A stretch of DNA of 64,000 bases from Marinifilum sp. D714. GTDB taxonomy: Bacteria > Bacteroidota > Bacteroidia > Bacteroidales > Marinifilaceae. Within the stretch, counting starts at the first letter, position 1. Each line of letters starts with the position of its first letter. The stretch covers positions 361,860 to 425,859 of the forward strand of contig NZ_JALPNU010000002.1 in NCBI RefSeq assembly GCF_030851345.1, written 5' to 3'. This document shows, piece by piece, positions 43,484-52,619 of this stretch. The notes under the pieces were generated by a model, which saw only the letters and a list, made by a program, of their open reading frames with translations, was not told the DNA's origin and ran no database searches. The position numbers and the translations under genes are program-made.

Positions 43484-45154
43484 TTATACTTCCGATGGAT
43501 GTTCTTTTTTGAACTTATCCCAATATGTATTTAATGTTGATTTCATATCCTTGTGTAGCATTAGAATCCCGATAAGGTTAGGCAAAGCCATTAGAACGAT
43601 GGTAATACCAGAGATTGTCCAAATGATTGTAGTATCAGCAAAGGATGCAATAAAAAATCCAATACAATAAATGATGCGATAAGGAAGCACACCTTTAACC
43701 CCAAATAAATAGGTAACCGAACGTCCTCCGTAATAGGCCCATGCAATTGCAGTTGAAAATGCAAACAAAAGCAGGCCAATGGAAACAATCCATTTTCCCC
43801 AATCGCCCAATAAGCTTCGAGTAAATGCCTCGGCAGTTAATGGTGCCGAATGTACCAGCGAGTTTCCTCTAAATGTTACACCATTTTCTGATGAATATTT
43901 TCCATTAGAAATTACCACTTTACCATTGTATAAATTGTTTTCAGAATCGTAAACTTTGACTTCTTCAGCTACAGAGCGAGCATTAATAATGCATAGCTCA
44001 TTTTTGATTTCACCGTTTTCAACAATCAAATCACCTGTAAATACGGGTAAGTCTGAAGTTCCACCTAAATAGTGATATAGTTTTTCGCGATCTTCTTCAT
44101 TCGTGTCATCGTATTGATCTGCCATTACCACCATGTCAGTTGACTGGAATTGATTAGGTAATTTCTCTGTCCATACACCTGACGATAGAATCACCAATCC
44201 GGTAAGGGTACAAATTACGATGGTATCGATAAATGGCTCAAGAATGGCCACCATCCCTTCCGAAACAGGTTCTTCGGTTCTTGCAGCAGCATGGGCAATT
44301 GGCGCTGATCCCTGGCCAGCTTCATTACTAAACAAACCACGGTTTACACCTTTGGTTAGTGCATAAGAAAATCCTGCACCCAAGAAACCACCAACAGCAG
44401 CTGTTCCCGTAAATACATTTGTAAATATTGATAGGAAAGAAGGAATAATGTTTTCGTAATTGTAAAAGATTACTGCCAGTGCACCTACAAAATAAATAAT
44501 GGCCATTGTAGGAACCAGCTTTTCTGTAACCTTGGCAATACGTTTAATTCCACCTAAAATTACAAAAGCAAGTAATACTGAAAGAATTCCTCCAACCAAC
44601 ATCTTATTAAAGCCAAATGTTGCAAACATGGAGTTGGAAATGGAGTTAATTTGAGGTAAACTACCTGTACCAAATGATGAGAAAATGGTCATAGCAGCAA
44701 AGAAACCTGCTAACCAACGCATGTTCAGTTTGTTTTTCATGTAGTACATCGGTCCGCCTGAAATAAACCCTTTTTCATCTGTTTCGCGATATTTATGAGA
44801 GAGTGTTACCTCTACAAATTTAGTTGTCATTCCTAAGAAGGCTGTCACCAGCATCCAAAATAAAGCTGCCGGACCTCCTAAGTAAATTGCCAAAGCTACA
44901 CCTGCAATATTTCCGGTTCCAACGGTTCCCGAAAGTGCAGTTGTTAATGCCTGGAAATGCGACGCATCACCTTTTTCGCCAGGTTTGTCATACTTTCCAG
45001 TAACAACTTTTAAGGCATGTTTAAAAAATCGAAATTGGGGAAACTTTAAATAGATGGTATAGAACAAGCCTGTTCCGATTAATAAAATTGGAAACCATTT
45101 GCTTCCTCCTAAAAATCCTTCAATTAAAGTTAGAAAATCATTAAGGTTATGCAT
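43484..45154 (-). CDS. Sodium:alanine symporter (AGCS family) with a large periplasmic insertion
   Basis: A 556-residue polytopic membrane transporter for Na+-coupled alanine or glycine uptake. The signature [19 protein letters not shown] and [19 protein letters not shown] are clear. Ordinary AGCS proteins are about 450-480 residues. Here roughly 100 hydrophilic residues (about 335-435, from [18 protein letters not shown] to [17 protein letters not shown]) are inserted between membrane segments, with a beta-rich, acidic look. It faces a convergent gene and has no partner. Confidence 0.93.
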   Translation of the reverse strand: MHNLNDFLTLIEGFLGGSKWFPILLIGTGLFYTIYLKFPQFRFFKHALKVVTGKYDKPGEKGDASHFQALTTALSGTVGTGNIAGVALAIYLGGPAALFWMLVTAFLGMTTKFVEVTLSHKYRETDEKGFISGGPMYYMKNKLNMRWLAGFFAAMTIFSSFGTGSLPQINSISNSMFATFGFNKMLVGGILSVLLAFVILGGIKRIAKVTEKLVPTMAIIYFVGALAVIFYNYENIIPSFLSIFTNVFTGTAAVGGFLGAGFSYALTKGVNRGLFSNEAGQGSAPIAHAAARTEEPVSEGMVAILEPFIDTIVICTLTGLVILSSGVWTEKLPNQFQSTDMVVMADQYDDTNEEDREKLYHYLGGTSDLPVFTGDLIVENGEIKNELCIINARSVAEEVKVYDSENNLYNGKVVISNGKYSSENGVTFRGNSLVHSAPLTAEAFTRSLLGDWGKWIVSIGLLLFAFSTAIAWAYYGGRSVTYLFGVKGVLPYRIIYCIGFFIASFADTTIIWTISGITIVLMALPNLIGILMLHKDMKSTLNTYWDKFKKEHPSEV

Positions 45155-45412
45155 AAATACAGGTTAAATTGGTAATGGGTTAATAGAATCTTTTTTAGAA
45201 AGCCATCTAAGATAAGAGTTTATTTTGAATTGCCATATTTATGAAATTGGAACGAATATATAGCAGATACATAAGTTAATCGTCCGTGATCATAATTTTG
45301 TCGAAAAGAAATTGAATTCAGCATCTAAATCCATAAATTTAATCTTTGATTTTTTTCCTTACATGAACCAACCGTCCTTTATGGACTTTTAACTATATCA
45401 AAACAACAAATA

Positions 45413-47845
45413 ATGAAAAGATTAATTTACGTATTGATATTTTTTGTAGCGCTTAATGCCAGTGCTCAAAACAATATCGATTTTCAAAAGCCTCCAAAAG
45501 AGATTTTGGAATTGGCTGATGTGGAGAGAGCTCCATCGGTAATTTTGGATAACCAAAAAGAAAATATGATTCTATTGTATAGAAGTGCATACAAAACAAT
45601 AGAGGAATTATCGCAGGAAGAAATGCGTTTGGGAGGATTAAGAATTGATCCTAAAACCAACATTGGTAGTAGAACCAGCTATAGTAATAATATTAAATTG
45701 AGAAAGCTAAAGTCTAAATCAGATGAAGCTATTCAGGTAAAAGGTTTGCCAAAAAATCCAAGGTTTAGCAATTTTATTTTTTCTCCTGATCAATCAAAAT
45801 TGGCTTTTACAAATACAAGCAGCGAAGGTGTAGCAGTTTGGATTTTGGATGTTGCAACAGCATCGGCAGCACAAATAACAGAACCAAAGGTTAATGCCAA
45901 TTTGAAAGATCCAATCAACTGGTTTAAAAATGGTGAAGCGGTTCTTGTAAAATTTGTTCCAGAAAATAAAAAGGAATTAATTAATGCCAAAAGTTCTGTT
46001 CCAACAGGTCCTACCATTTCTGAAAACGCAGGTAAAAAAGCGCAAAACAGAACGTATCAGGATTTGTTGAAAAACAAAAATGATGAGTACAATTTTGAGC
46101 AATTGGCACTTTCTGAATTGTACAAGGTTAAAATGGATGGAAGCATTGAAAAGTGGTTACCATCAGCAATGTACAAAGGTGTTAATTTTTCTCCTGATGG
46201 AAATTACGTTATGATTTCGGTGGTTGAAAAGCCTTTTTCTTACTTGGTTCCATATTACAGATTTCCTTCAAAAACCACAGTATATACTAAGGATGCAAAG
46301 AAAGTAGAAGATGTTTTGACAGTTCCTTTGATTGAAGATCTTCCTCAAGGATTTATGGCAGTTCGTAAAGGAAGAAGAAATGTTAGCTGGCGTTCAGATG
46401 TACCTTCATCTTTAATTTATGTGGAGGCATTGGATGAAGGTGATCCAGAGAATAAAGTGGATTATCGCGATGAAGTTTTTCAGCTAGAAGCTCCTTTCAA
46501 AGGCAATGGGAAAAGTATTTTGAAAACCATAAATCGTTTCGCAGGAATTGAATGGGGGAATGAAAACATTGCAATTGCGTATGATTATTGGTGGAATACC
46601 AGAAATACAAAAACTTATACATTTAATCCTTCTGACGCTTCAGTTGCTCCAACAAAAATTAGCGATAGAAATTACCAGGACAGGTATAGTGATCCGGGAA
46701 GCTTTGTGTCTGCCAGAAACCAATATGGTAAATATACATTAGCCTTGGATGGCGATAATGCTTTCCTTTTGGGAGACGGATATTCTAAAGAAGGACAATT
46801 CCCATTTTTGGACAAGTTCAACTTAAAGACTCAAAAAACACAAAGATTATATCAGTCAAAATACACCGATAAAGTTGAAGATTTAAGAAATTTTGATGTT
46901 AAGAAAAAGGAGCTTTTGGTTAGAATTGAATCTAACTCTGAATATCCTAATTACTTTTTCAGAAAACTAAAAGGAAATAAGTTAAAGCAGCTTACATCTT
47001 TTGACAATCCATTTAAGAGCATTGAAGGGGTTTATAAGGAAGTAATCAAATACAAAAGAGAAGATGGAGTAGAGCTTTCGGGTACTCTATATCTGCCAGT
47101 GGGATACGATATGGAGAAAAAAGAAAAAGTTCCAATGATTTTGTGGGCATACCCAACCGAATACAAGGATAAAGCAAGTGCAGGACAAACCACTGCAAAT
47201 TCGAATGAATTTACCTACTTGTATTGGGCATCGCCACTTTTCTGGTTGACCAGAGGGTATGCTATTTTGGATGATGCAGCTTTCCCAATTGTTGGTGAAG
47301 GAGATGAAGAACCAAATGATACTTTCCGTACTCAGTTAGTTGCTAATGCAAAAGCGGCTATCGATGCTGTTGATGAAATGGGTTATATAGATAGAAACCG
47401 AGTAGCTTGTGGCGGTCATAGTTATGGTGCATTTATGGTTGCTAATTTGTTAACCCATTCAGATTTATTTGCAGCAGGTATTGCTCGCAGTGGAGCTTAC
47501 AACAGAACGCTTACACCTTTTGGTTTCCAAAGCGAAGAAAGAAACTACTGGGAAGCACCTAATGTGTATTATACCATGTCTCCATTTATGCATGCCGAAA
47601 AAATGAACAACGCATTGTTGCTAATTCATGGTGAAGCAGATAACAATTCGGGAACTTATCCGATGCAAAGCGAGCGTTATTTTAATGCTTTAAAAGGATT
47701 AGGAGCCACAGTTCGTTTGGTGATGCTACCAAAAGAGAGTCACTCATATCGCTCTAAAGAGAATATTATGCACATGCTTTGGGAACAAGATCAATGGCTT
47801 GAAAAGCATGTTAAAAATCGTAAAAAAGAAATTGCTGAAAAGTAA
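45413..47845 (+). CDS. S9-family serine peptidase (prolyl-oligopeptidase fold), secreted
   Basis: An 810-residue protein with a signal peptide (to about residue 18, NASAQ). It has an N-terminal beta-propeller domain (RFSNFIFSPDQSKLAFTN; VNFSPDGNYVMISV) and a C-terminal alpha/beta hydrolase. The catalytic triad is visible: Ser670 in CGGHSYGAF, Asp743 in HGEADNNSG and His777 in PKESHSYRS. The layout resembles the glutamyl-endopeptidase branch of S9, but specificity cannot be read from the sequence. It is a single gene with its own terminator. Confidence 0.92.
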   Translation: MKRLIYVLIFFVALNASAQNNIDFQKPPKEILELADVERAPSVILDNQKENMILLYRSAYKTIEELSQEEMRLGGLRIDPKTNIGSRTSYSNNIKLRKLKSKSDEAIQVKGLPKNPRFSNFIFSPDQSKLAFTNTSSEGVAVWILDVATASAAQITEPKVNANLKDPINWFKNGEAVLVKFVPENKKELINAKSSVPTGPTISENAGKKAQNRTYQDLLKNKNDEYNFEQLALSELYKVKMDGSIEKWLPSAMYKGVNFSPDGNYVMISVVEKPFSYLVPYYRFPSKTTVYTKDAKKVEDVLTVPLIEDLPQGFMAVRKGRRNVSWRSDVPSSLIYVEALDEGDPENKVDYRDEVFQLEAPFKGNGKSILKTINRFAGIEWGNENIAIAYDYWWNTRNTKTYTFNPSDASVAPTKISDRNYQDRYSDPGSFVSARNQYGKYTLALDGDNAFLLGDGYSKEGQFPFLDKFNLKTQKTQRLYQSKYTDKVEDLRNFDVKKKELLVRIESNSEYPNYFFRKLKGNKLKQLTSFDNPFKSIEGVYKEVIKYKREDGVELSGTLYLPVGYDMEKKEKVPMILWAYPTEYKDKASAGQTTANSNEFTYLYWASPLFWLTRGYAILDDAAFPIVGEGDEEPNDTFRTQLVANAKAAIDAVDEMGYIDRNRVACGGHSYGAFMVANLLTHSDLFAAGIARSGAYNRTLTPFGFQSEERNYWEAPNVYYTMSPFMHAEKMNNALLLIHGEADNNSGTYPMQSERYFNALKGLGATVRLVMLPKESHSYRSKENIMHMLWEQDQWLEKHVKNRKKEIAEK

Positions 47846-47866
47846 TTAATAAAAGATGCATTAGTA

Positions 47867-47897
47867 AAAGCTCACACAATTTAGTGTGGGCTTTTTT
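47867..47897 (+). terminator. Rho-independent terminator after the S9 peptidase
   Basis: AGCTCACAC and GTGTGGGCT (9 bp with one T-G, 6-nt loop), then six T. Confidence 0.9.
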
Positions 47898-47990
47898 ATT
47901 ATCATTTAATAAGATTTATAATAAATACACTTCAAAAATTTTTAATATCATAAATAATAAATATATTTATTGCACATAATTCTAAAGGAG

Positions 47991-48020
47991 AGAAAGCTGA
48001 AAATCTTAAGAGTAGGCAAA
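47991..48020 (+). promoter_or_regulatory. Shared leader element, copy 1
   Basis: AAAGCTGAAAATCTTAAGAG then TAGGCAAA, ending 18 bases before the barrel gene start codon. A near-identical sequence precedes the next gene (48796-48824). Confidence 0.5.
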
Positions 48021-48037
48021 ACTTAAACTTTTAACAC

Positions 48038-48631
48038 ATGAAAAAAATATTTTTATTAATGACAATCTTGTCAGTTTCCTTGTTGACTTTTGGACAAGAA
48101 AAGGAAAGACTCAAAGAAGTTGGTCTTGTTTTTAGTGATCTTGATGAATTTGGTTTTGTATATAAAATTGGGCATGAAAAATCAATGTGGAGGTTCAATG
48201 TCATTTCACTAAACAATTCAAAAAGTGATGTAGAGCGAGAAGGAGAAATGGATAAAGAGTATAAAAATACGGGCTTTAATTTTAGTTTAGGGAAAGAGTA
48301 TTACAGTCCATTATCTTCTAAATTTCAATTTAAGTATGGTTGGGATGTTTTTTATGGCTTTAGTAAGTATAAGGAAGAAGATGTTGTAAACAACTTATGG
48401 GCTAGTGGAAACAAGGTGGAAAATAAAAGTAAATACTATGGAGTGAAGCTTGTTTTAGGAGTGAATTACCCAATTAATGATCATATTGTCTTGGGAGCTG
48501 AAGTTACACCGGCATATAGTTGGGATAAGTCAAAAGGTGAGGTTAATGATAAAAAAGTTTACGAAAACAAAGGACATAGCTGGGGATTTTCAAATAATAA
48601 TGCCAGAATATCACTTGCATATAGATTTTAA
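48038..48631 (+). CDS. Small outer-membrane beta-barrel protein
   Basis: A 197-residue protein with a signal peptide (to about residue 20, LLTFGQ) and alternating amphipathic strands (GFNFSLGKEYYSPLSSKFQF; YYGVKLVLGVNYPINDHIVL). It ends in the typical barrel terminus NNARISLAYRF. The function is unknown and I do not recognise a family. Its leader shares an element with that of the TPR gene downstream. Confidence 0.72.
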   Translation: MKKIFLLMTILSVSLLTFGQEKERLKEVGLVFSDLDEFGFVYKIGHEKSMWRFNVISLNNSKSDVEREGEMDKEYKNTGFNFSLGKEYYSPLSSKFQFKYGWDVFYGFSKYKEEDVVNNLWASGNKVENKSKYYGVKLVLGVNYPINDHIVLGAEVTPAYSWDKSKGEVNDKKVYENKGHSWGFSNNNARISLAYRF

Positions 48632-48795
48632 AAGCTGGTAATATTCTAACAGCTATATTAATTGTCTGATCGTTACGATACTTATAAATGGAATAGTTCT
48701 TTTAATGAACTGTTCCTTTCTTAATTATTTATCAATCGTTTATTAATAGTGAAACAAGACAATTTTAGTTGGGATTTTTATTAATACAGATAAAG

Positions 48796-48824
48796 AGGAA
48801 GCTGAAAATCTAAAGAGTAAGCAA
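48796..48824 (+). promoter_or_regulatory. Shared leader element, copy 2
   Basis: GGAAGCTGAAAATCTAAAGA then GTAAGCAA, ending 19 bases before the TPR gene start codon. It matches copy 1 at about 25 of 28 positions by eye. Confidence 0.5.
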
Positions 48825-48843
48825 GGATATTAACAATTAATTC

Positions 48844-49512
48844 ATGAGATTAATTTTAACAGCAATTTGTATCGTAATTATTACTAGCATCACTTTTGCT
48901 CAGAAAAGAGATATTACTGGAGCAGAAAGAAATTTAGCGATTGATACTGGAAATAAAGCCATTGAGAAAATTCAAAATCAGGAGTATAAAGAAGCTTTTC
49001 CGTTAATAAAGCAGACCATCCAATTAGATTCTACAATTAGAAAACCTTACTTGTATCTATATACGATAGCATCAAAGTGTGAAGAATACAGAGATTCTTC
49101 ATTGTTCATACTCAATAAAGCTATTTCATTGTTTCAAGAAGATGATGAGATTTGTTACTACATAGGAGAAATTTATAGAATGAAAGGTGAATTGAATAGA
49201 GCATTTGTAGAGTATAGTAAGGCAATTGACTACAGTAAAAAAAACGGTGAAGAATTGTATTTGGTTCCACATTACTATTTCAACAGAGCTAGCATTAGTC
49301 TTCAGAAAAAAAGATTGTCTTCTGCAGCCATCGATTATTCTTATGCAATAAAATTAAAGCCAGGATATACTGCTGCCTATGTAAACAGAGGCATTTGCTG
49401 GTTTCAAATGGGTAGAAAAGAAGATGCATGTACAGACTGGAAATCGGGTATGGACTTAGGTTCGGATTATGCCAAAGAGTGTTGGGAAAAGAATTGTGAA
49501 GAAAAGGAATAG
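48844..49512 (+). CDS. Secreted TPR-repeat protein
   Basis: A 222-residue protein with a signal peptide (to about residue 19, SITFAQ). Tetratricopeptide-like helices follow: NQEYKEAFPLIKQTIQLDST, MKGELNRAFVEYSKAIDYSK and AAIDYSYAIKLKPGYTAAYV. The end has CWFQMGRKEDACTDWKSGMD, a common closing TPR. It is probably periplasmic and mediates protein contacts. Partner unknown. Confidence 0.82.
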   Translation: MRLILTAICIVIITSITFAQKRDITGAERNLAIDTGNKAIEKIQNQEYKEAFPLIKQTIQLDSTIRKPYLYLYTIASKCEEYRDSSLFILNKAISLFQEDDEICYYIGEIYRMKGELNRAFVEYSKAIDYSKKNGEELYLVPHYYFNRASISLQKKRLSSAAIDYSYAIKLKPGYTAAYVNRGICWFQMGRKEDACTDWKSGMDLGSDYAKECWEKNCEEKE

Positions 49513-49532
49513 AATTAATATACTGAACAGAT

Positions 49533-49572
49533 AAAGGGAGAGTCATTATTATGGCTTCTCCCTTTCTTTTTT
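49533..49572 (+). terminator. Rho-independent terminator after the TPR gene
   Basis: AAAGGGAGA and TCTCCCTTT (9-bp stem, 15-nt loop that can fold further), then CTTTTTT. The T-run overlaps the -33 element of the mutS2 promoter. Confidence 0.85.
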
Positions 49573-49599
49573 GCCTATCCATCACTTTTGTTAATTTTG
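49570..49599 (+). promoter_or_regulatory. Promoter of mutS2
   Basis: TTTG, 18 bases, TAATTTTG. Both elements match the Bacteroidota consensus fully; the spacing is one short. The GTG start codon is 33 bases downstream. Confidence 0.55.
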
Positions 49600-49631
49600 C
49601 AAGAAATAAAATAAAGACAGAAAGATAGCGC

Positions 49632-52139
49632 GTGATATATCCGGAAAATTTTGAGACAAAACTTAGGTTCGATAAAGTAAGAGAACTGGTTAAGAAACAA
49701 TGTTTAAGTTCCTTGGGAAGAGATTTGGTTGATGAGGTTCGATTTTCAAATTCATACAAGAATGTGAATAGAATGGTGAATGAAACCCACGAATTTAAAA
49801 CCATTTGCTTAGAGGAGGAGAATTTCCCTTTGGGATACTTTATTGATGTTCGTGGCAGTTTAGAGAAAGTTCGAATTGAGGGAACTTATCTTGAACTGGA
49901 AGAACTGTACAATTTAAAGCGATCCTTGGAATCTATTTCTTCAATCTTACGATTCTTTCAAAAAAAGGAGGAGGATGAATATCCATACCTTATGAAATTG
50001 ACAGGGAATGTGAAAATGTACCCTTATATTTTCGATAGGATTAATGGAATTATCACGAAAAATGGGAGGATAAAGGATAATGCATCTCCTGAATTGCAAC
50101 ATATCAGAAGCTCTTTAATTCAAAAGCAATCTACCATCTCAAAGCGAATGCAGTCTATGTTGCGTGCGGCTCAGAAAGAAGGTTGGGTTGATCAGGATGT
50201 AGCCCTTTCTGTGCGCGATGGACGTATCGTTATTCCAATTCCTTCGGCCTACAAAAGAAAGATAAAAGGGATTGTTCACGACGAATCGTCAACTGGTAAA
50301 ACTTCTTATATCGAGCCATCGGAGATTGTTGAAACCAACAATGAAATTAGGGAGTTGGAGTATGCAGAACGTCGCGAAATCATTAGAATATTACAAGAGT
50401 TTACAGCGCAACTTCGCCCGTATATCGATGATATGTTTTTGGCCTATGAATTCATGGCTAAAATCGACTTTATTCGTGCTAAGGCCATGTTTGCCATTCA
50501 GGTTAAAGCTTTATTGCCTAAAATGGTTAAAACGCCAACATTGTTGTGGGAAAAGGCAACGCATCCATTGTTGTTTTTAACCTTACAAAACGAAGGGCGA
50601 AAAGTTGTTCCATTGAGCCTTCAGATATCTAATGAACAGAGAATTATTCTAATATCAGGACCAAATGCCGGTGGTAAATCGGTTTGTTTGCAAACAGTAG
50701 GCTTGTTGCAATACATGTTCCAGTGCGGATTTTTGGTGCCGATGGAAGAGGAGTCGAAGATTGGGATTTTCGATAAAATTTTCATTGATATAGGGGATGA
50801 GCAATCCATAGAGAATGATTTGAGTACCTATAGTTCACACTTGATGAACATGAAGCACTTCCTGCGTTACTCTGATACAGATACCTTGGTTTTGATTGAT
50901 GAGTTTGGAACGGGAACTGAGCCTGCACTAGGGGGAGCCATTGCTGAATCGATTTTAGATAAGCTGAACAGGAAAAAAGTTTGTGGGGTAATTACAACTC
51001 ACTATTCAGGATTGAAACACTTTGCATCGGAAGCAGAAGGAATAGAAAATGGTGCCATGCTATACGATTCGCACCAAATGCGACCATTGTTCCAATTGCA
51101 GGTTGGAAAACCTGGTTCTTCTTTTGCTTTTGAGATTGCAAGAAAAATTGGCTTGCCAGAGGAAATTCTAAAGGATGCAACTGAGAAGGTTGGTGAAGAT
51201 CATATCAATTTCGACAAGCACTTGCGTGATATTGTTCGCGACAAGCGTTACTGGGAAAGCAAGCGTGATAAAATCCGTCGTAACGAGAAAAAGTTGAATC
51301 AATTGGTTGAGCAATACGATAAGGAGTTGAAAGATGCGAGTAAGCTTCGTAAAGATATTATCGAGAAAGCGCAGCAAGAGGCTAAGGATTTATTGCAGAG
51401 TGCGAATAAGACCATAGAAAAGACGATTCGCGAAATAAAAGAGAGTAAGGCCGAGAAGGAAAAAACCAAGAAGGCAAGAAAACAGTTCGAAGAAACGAAG
51501 GTACAGTTAACTCAAGCTGAATTAGAGGAAGAGGAGAGAATTAATCGCAAAATTCAGAAACTGAAAAATCGCGAAAAACGAAAAGGTCAAAAAGGACAAG
51601 CAACAGAATCGATAGAAAAAGGATCAGCTTCGAAACCAATTACCAAAGCCAAGAAACAATTCAATCCTGATGTGATTGAGAAAGGTGATATGGTGAAGTT
51701 GGATAATCAGAATACCGTTGGAGAAGTAATTGAGATTAACGACAAAACCGCGGTGGTTGCTTTCGGAAGTATTTTAACTTCGGTAAAAGCCAAGCGCCTG
51801 TCGAAAGTTTCCAAGTCGCAGCTGAAAAAGCAGGAGAAAACCTACAATCAAACTTCGGCTTTGGTTCAGGAACGCATATCCAAAAGAAAATTGAGTTTCC
51901 GTCAGGATATTGATGTAAGAGGAATGCGTGGCGATGAGGCTTTACAAATTATTATGGATCATGTGGATGAAGCCATTATGCTGGACATTAAGGAATTTAG
52001 AATTCTGCATGGAACAGGACATGGAATTCTGCGTCAATTGATTCGAGATTATTTGCAAACTGTTGATTTGGTTCGTCATTTTAGAGACGAGAGAATTCAA
52101 ATGGGAGGATCGGGAATTACTGTGGTTACAATGGAGTAG
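49632..52139 (+). CDS. mutS2: Endonuclease MutS2 / ribosome-rescue type (GTG start)
   Basis: An 835-residue MutS2 protein. It has the MutS core helices, Walker A (ISGPNAGGKSVCLQTVG, about 341), the ATPase B site (TLVLIDEFGTGTEPALGGA), a long charged coiled coil (about 520-640), a KOW-like segment (IEKGDMVKLDNQNTVGEV) and a C-terminal Smr nuclease domain (DIDVRGMRGDEALQ; LHGTGHGILRQLI). The in-frame TAG two codons before makes GTG at 49632 the earliest start. MutS2 suppresses recombination and in some bacteria splits collided ribosomes. Confidence 0.95.
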   Translation: MIYPENFETKLRFDKVRELVKKQCLSSLGRDLVDEVRFSNSYKNVNRMVNETHEFKTICLEEENFPLGYFIDVRGSLEKVRIEGTYLELEELYNLKRSLESISSILRFFQKKEEDEYPYLMKLTGNVKMYPYIFDRINGIITKNGRIKDNASPELQHIRSSLIQKQSTISKRMQSMLRAAQKEGWVDQDVALSVRDGRIVIPIPSAYKRKIKGIVHDESSTGKTSYIEPSEIVETNNEIRELEYAERREIIRILQEFTAQLRPYIDDMFLAYEFMAKIDFIRAKAMFAIQVKALLPKMVKTPTLLWEKATHPLLFLTLQNEGRKVVPLSLQISNEQRIILISGPNAGGKSVCLQTVGLLQYMFQCGFLVPMEEESKIGIFDKIFIDIGDEQSIENDLSTYSSHLMNMKHFLRYSDTDTLVLIDEFGTGTEPALGGAIAESILDKLNRKKVCGVITTHYSGLKHFASEAEGIENGAMLYDSHQMRPLFQLQVGKPGSSFAFEIARKIGLPEEILKDATEKVGEDHINFDKHLRDIVRDKRYWESKRDKIRRNEKKLNQLVEQYDKELKDASKLRKDIIEKAQQEAKDLLQSANKTIEKTIREIKESKAEKEKTKKARKQFEETKVQLTQAELEEEERINRKIQKLKNREKRKGQKGQATESIEKGSASKPITKAKKQFNPDVIEKGDMVKLDNQNTVGEVIEINDKTAVVAFGSILTSVKAKRLSKVSKSQLKKQEKTYNQTSALVQERISKRKLSFRQDIDVRGMRGDEALQIIMDHVDEAIMLDIKEFRILHGTGHGILRQLIRDYLQTVDLVRHFRDERIQMGGSGITVVTME

Positions 52140-52184
52140 GAGTGTGTTCTAAATTGGCCTTCTGAAAGCATTTAATTTTGAAAA

Positions 52185-52545
52185 TATGAGTGTGAAACTC
52201 AGATTTGGCTGAAGTACAAGGAAAAATGTGCTTTAGAAATTCAGATCTTGATGTTGACAAGAAAAAAAGCAGTGAGAACATGGGTGGAACAAAACATTTG
52301 CTTGAAAAAGTGAGTGTGAAACTCAGATCTGGAGACTTTACAATGAAAAATGTATTCAGAAATTCGGAGAAGTGAAATTTTCAACAAAAATTGCTTTGCG
52401 ATACTCAGATTTCTGAAAAAACACTTGTAAATCGTCTCAGAAACTCAGATTTCAGAAAAAAACAATGTAATTTCCTTTCAGAAAGTCAGCGAAGGGCTAT
52501 TTTCAATATTAGAACCTTTCAGAAACTCAGATTTGGAAAAATACA
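52185..52545. repeat. Degenerate ~41-bp tandem repeat with AAACTCAGATTT core
   Basis: ACTCAGAT or its variants start at 52197, 52239 (ATTCAGAT), 52321, 52362 (ATTCGGAG), 52403, 52443, 52484 (AGTCAGCG) and 52525. The intervals are 42, 82, 41, 41, 40, 41 and 41, with one very degenerate copy near 52280. Units commonly read CAGAAACTCAGATTT followed by GAAAAA. The sequence holds no credible gene; a 60-codon open frame across it is made of the repeats. Confidence 0.75.
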
Positions 52546-52565
52546 AATTAAAAATGTTTTGAAAA

Positions 52566-52601
52566 ATAAGTAAGTGCCATCTCCATTGAGGTGGCACTTA
52601 C
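52566..52601 (-). terminator. Terminator between mutS2 region and lipoprotein gene
   Basis: GTAAGTGCCA and TGGCACTTAC form a 10-bp stem, extended inward by T-G and CTC/GAG, loop CATT. On the minus strand TTATTTTTC follows. It lies just past the stop of the lipoprotein gene. Confidence 0.88.
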
Positions 52602-52619
52602 AGTTATATATTTTACGAT

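Noticed and set aside
52391..52573. 60-codon plus-strand frame
   Set aside because: It is built from the degenerate AAACTCAGATTT repeats and has no homology signal or start context.
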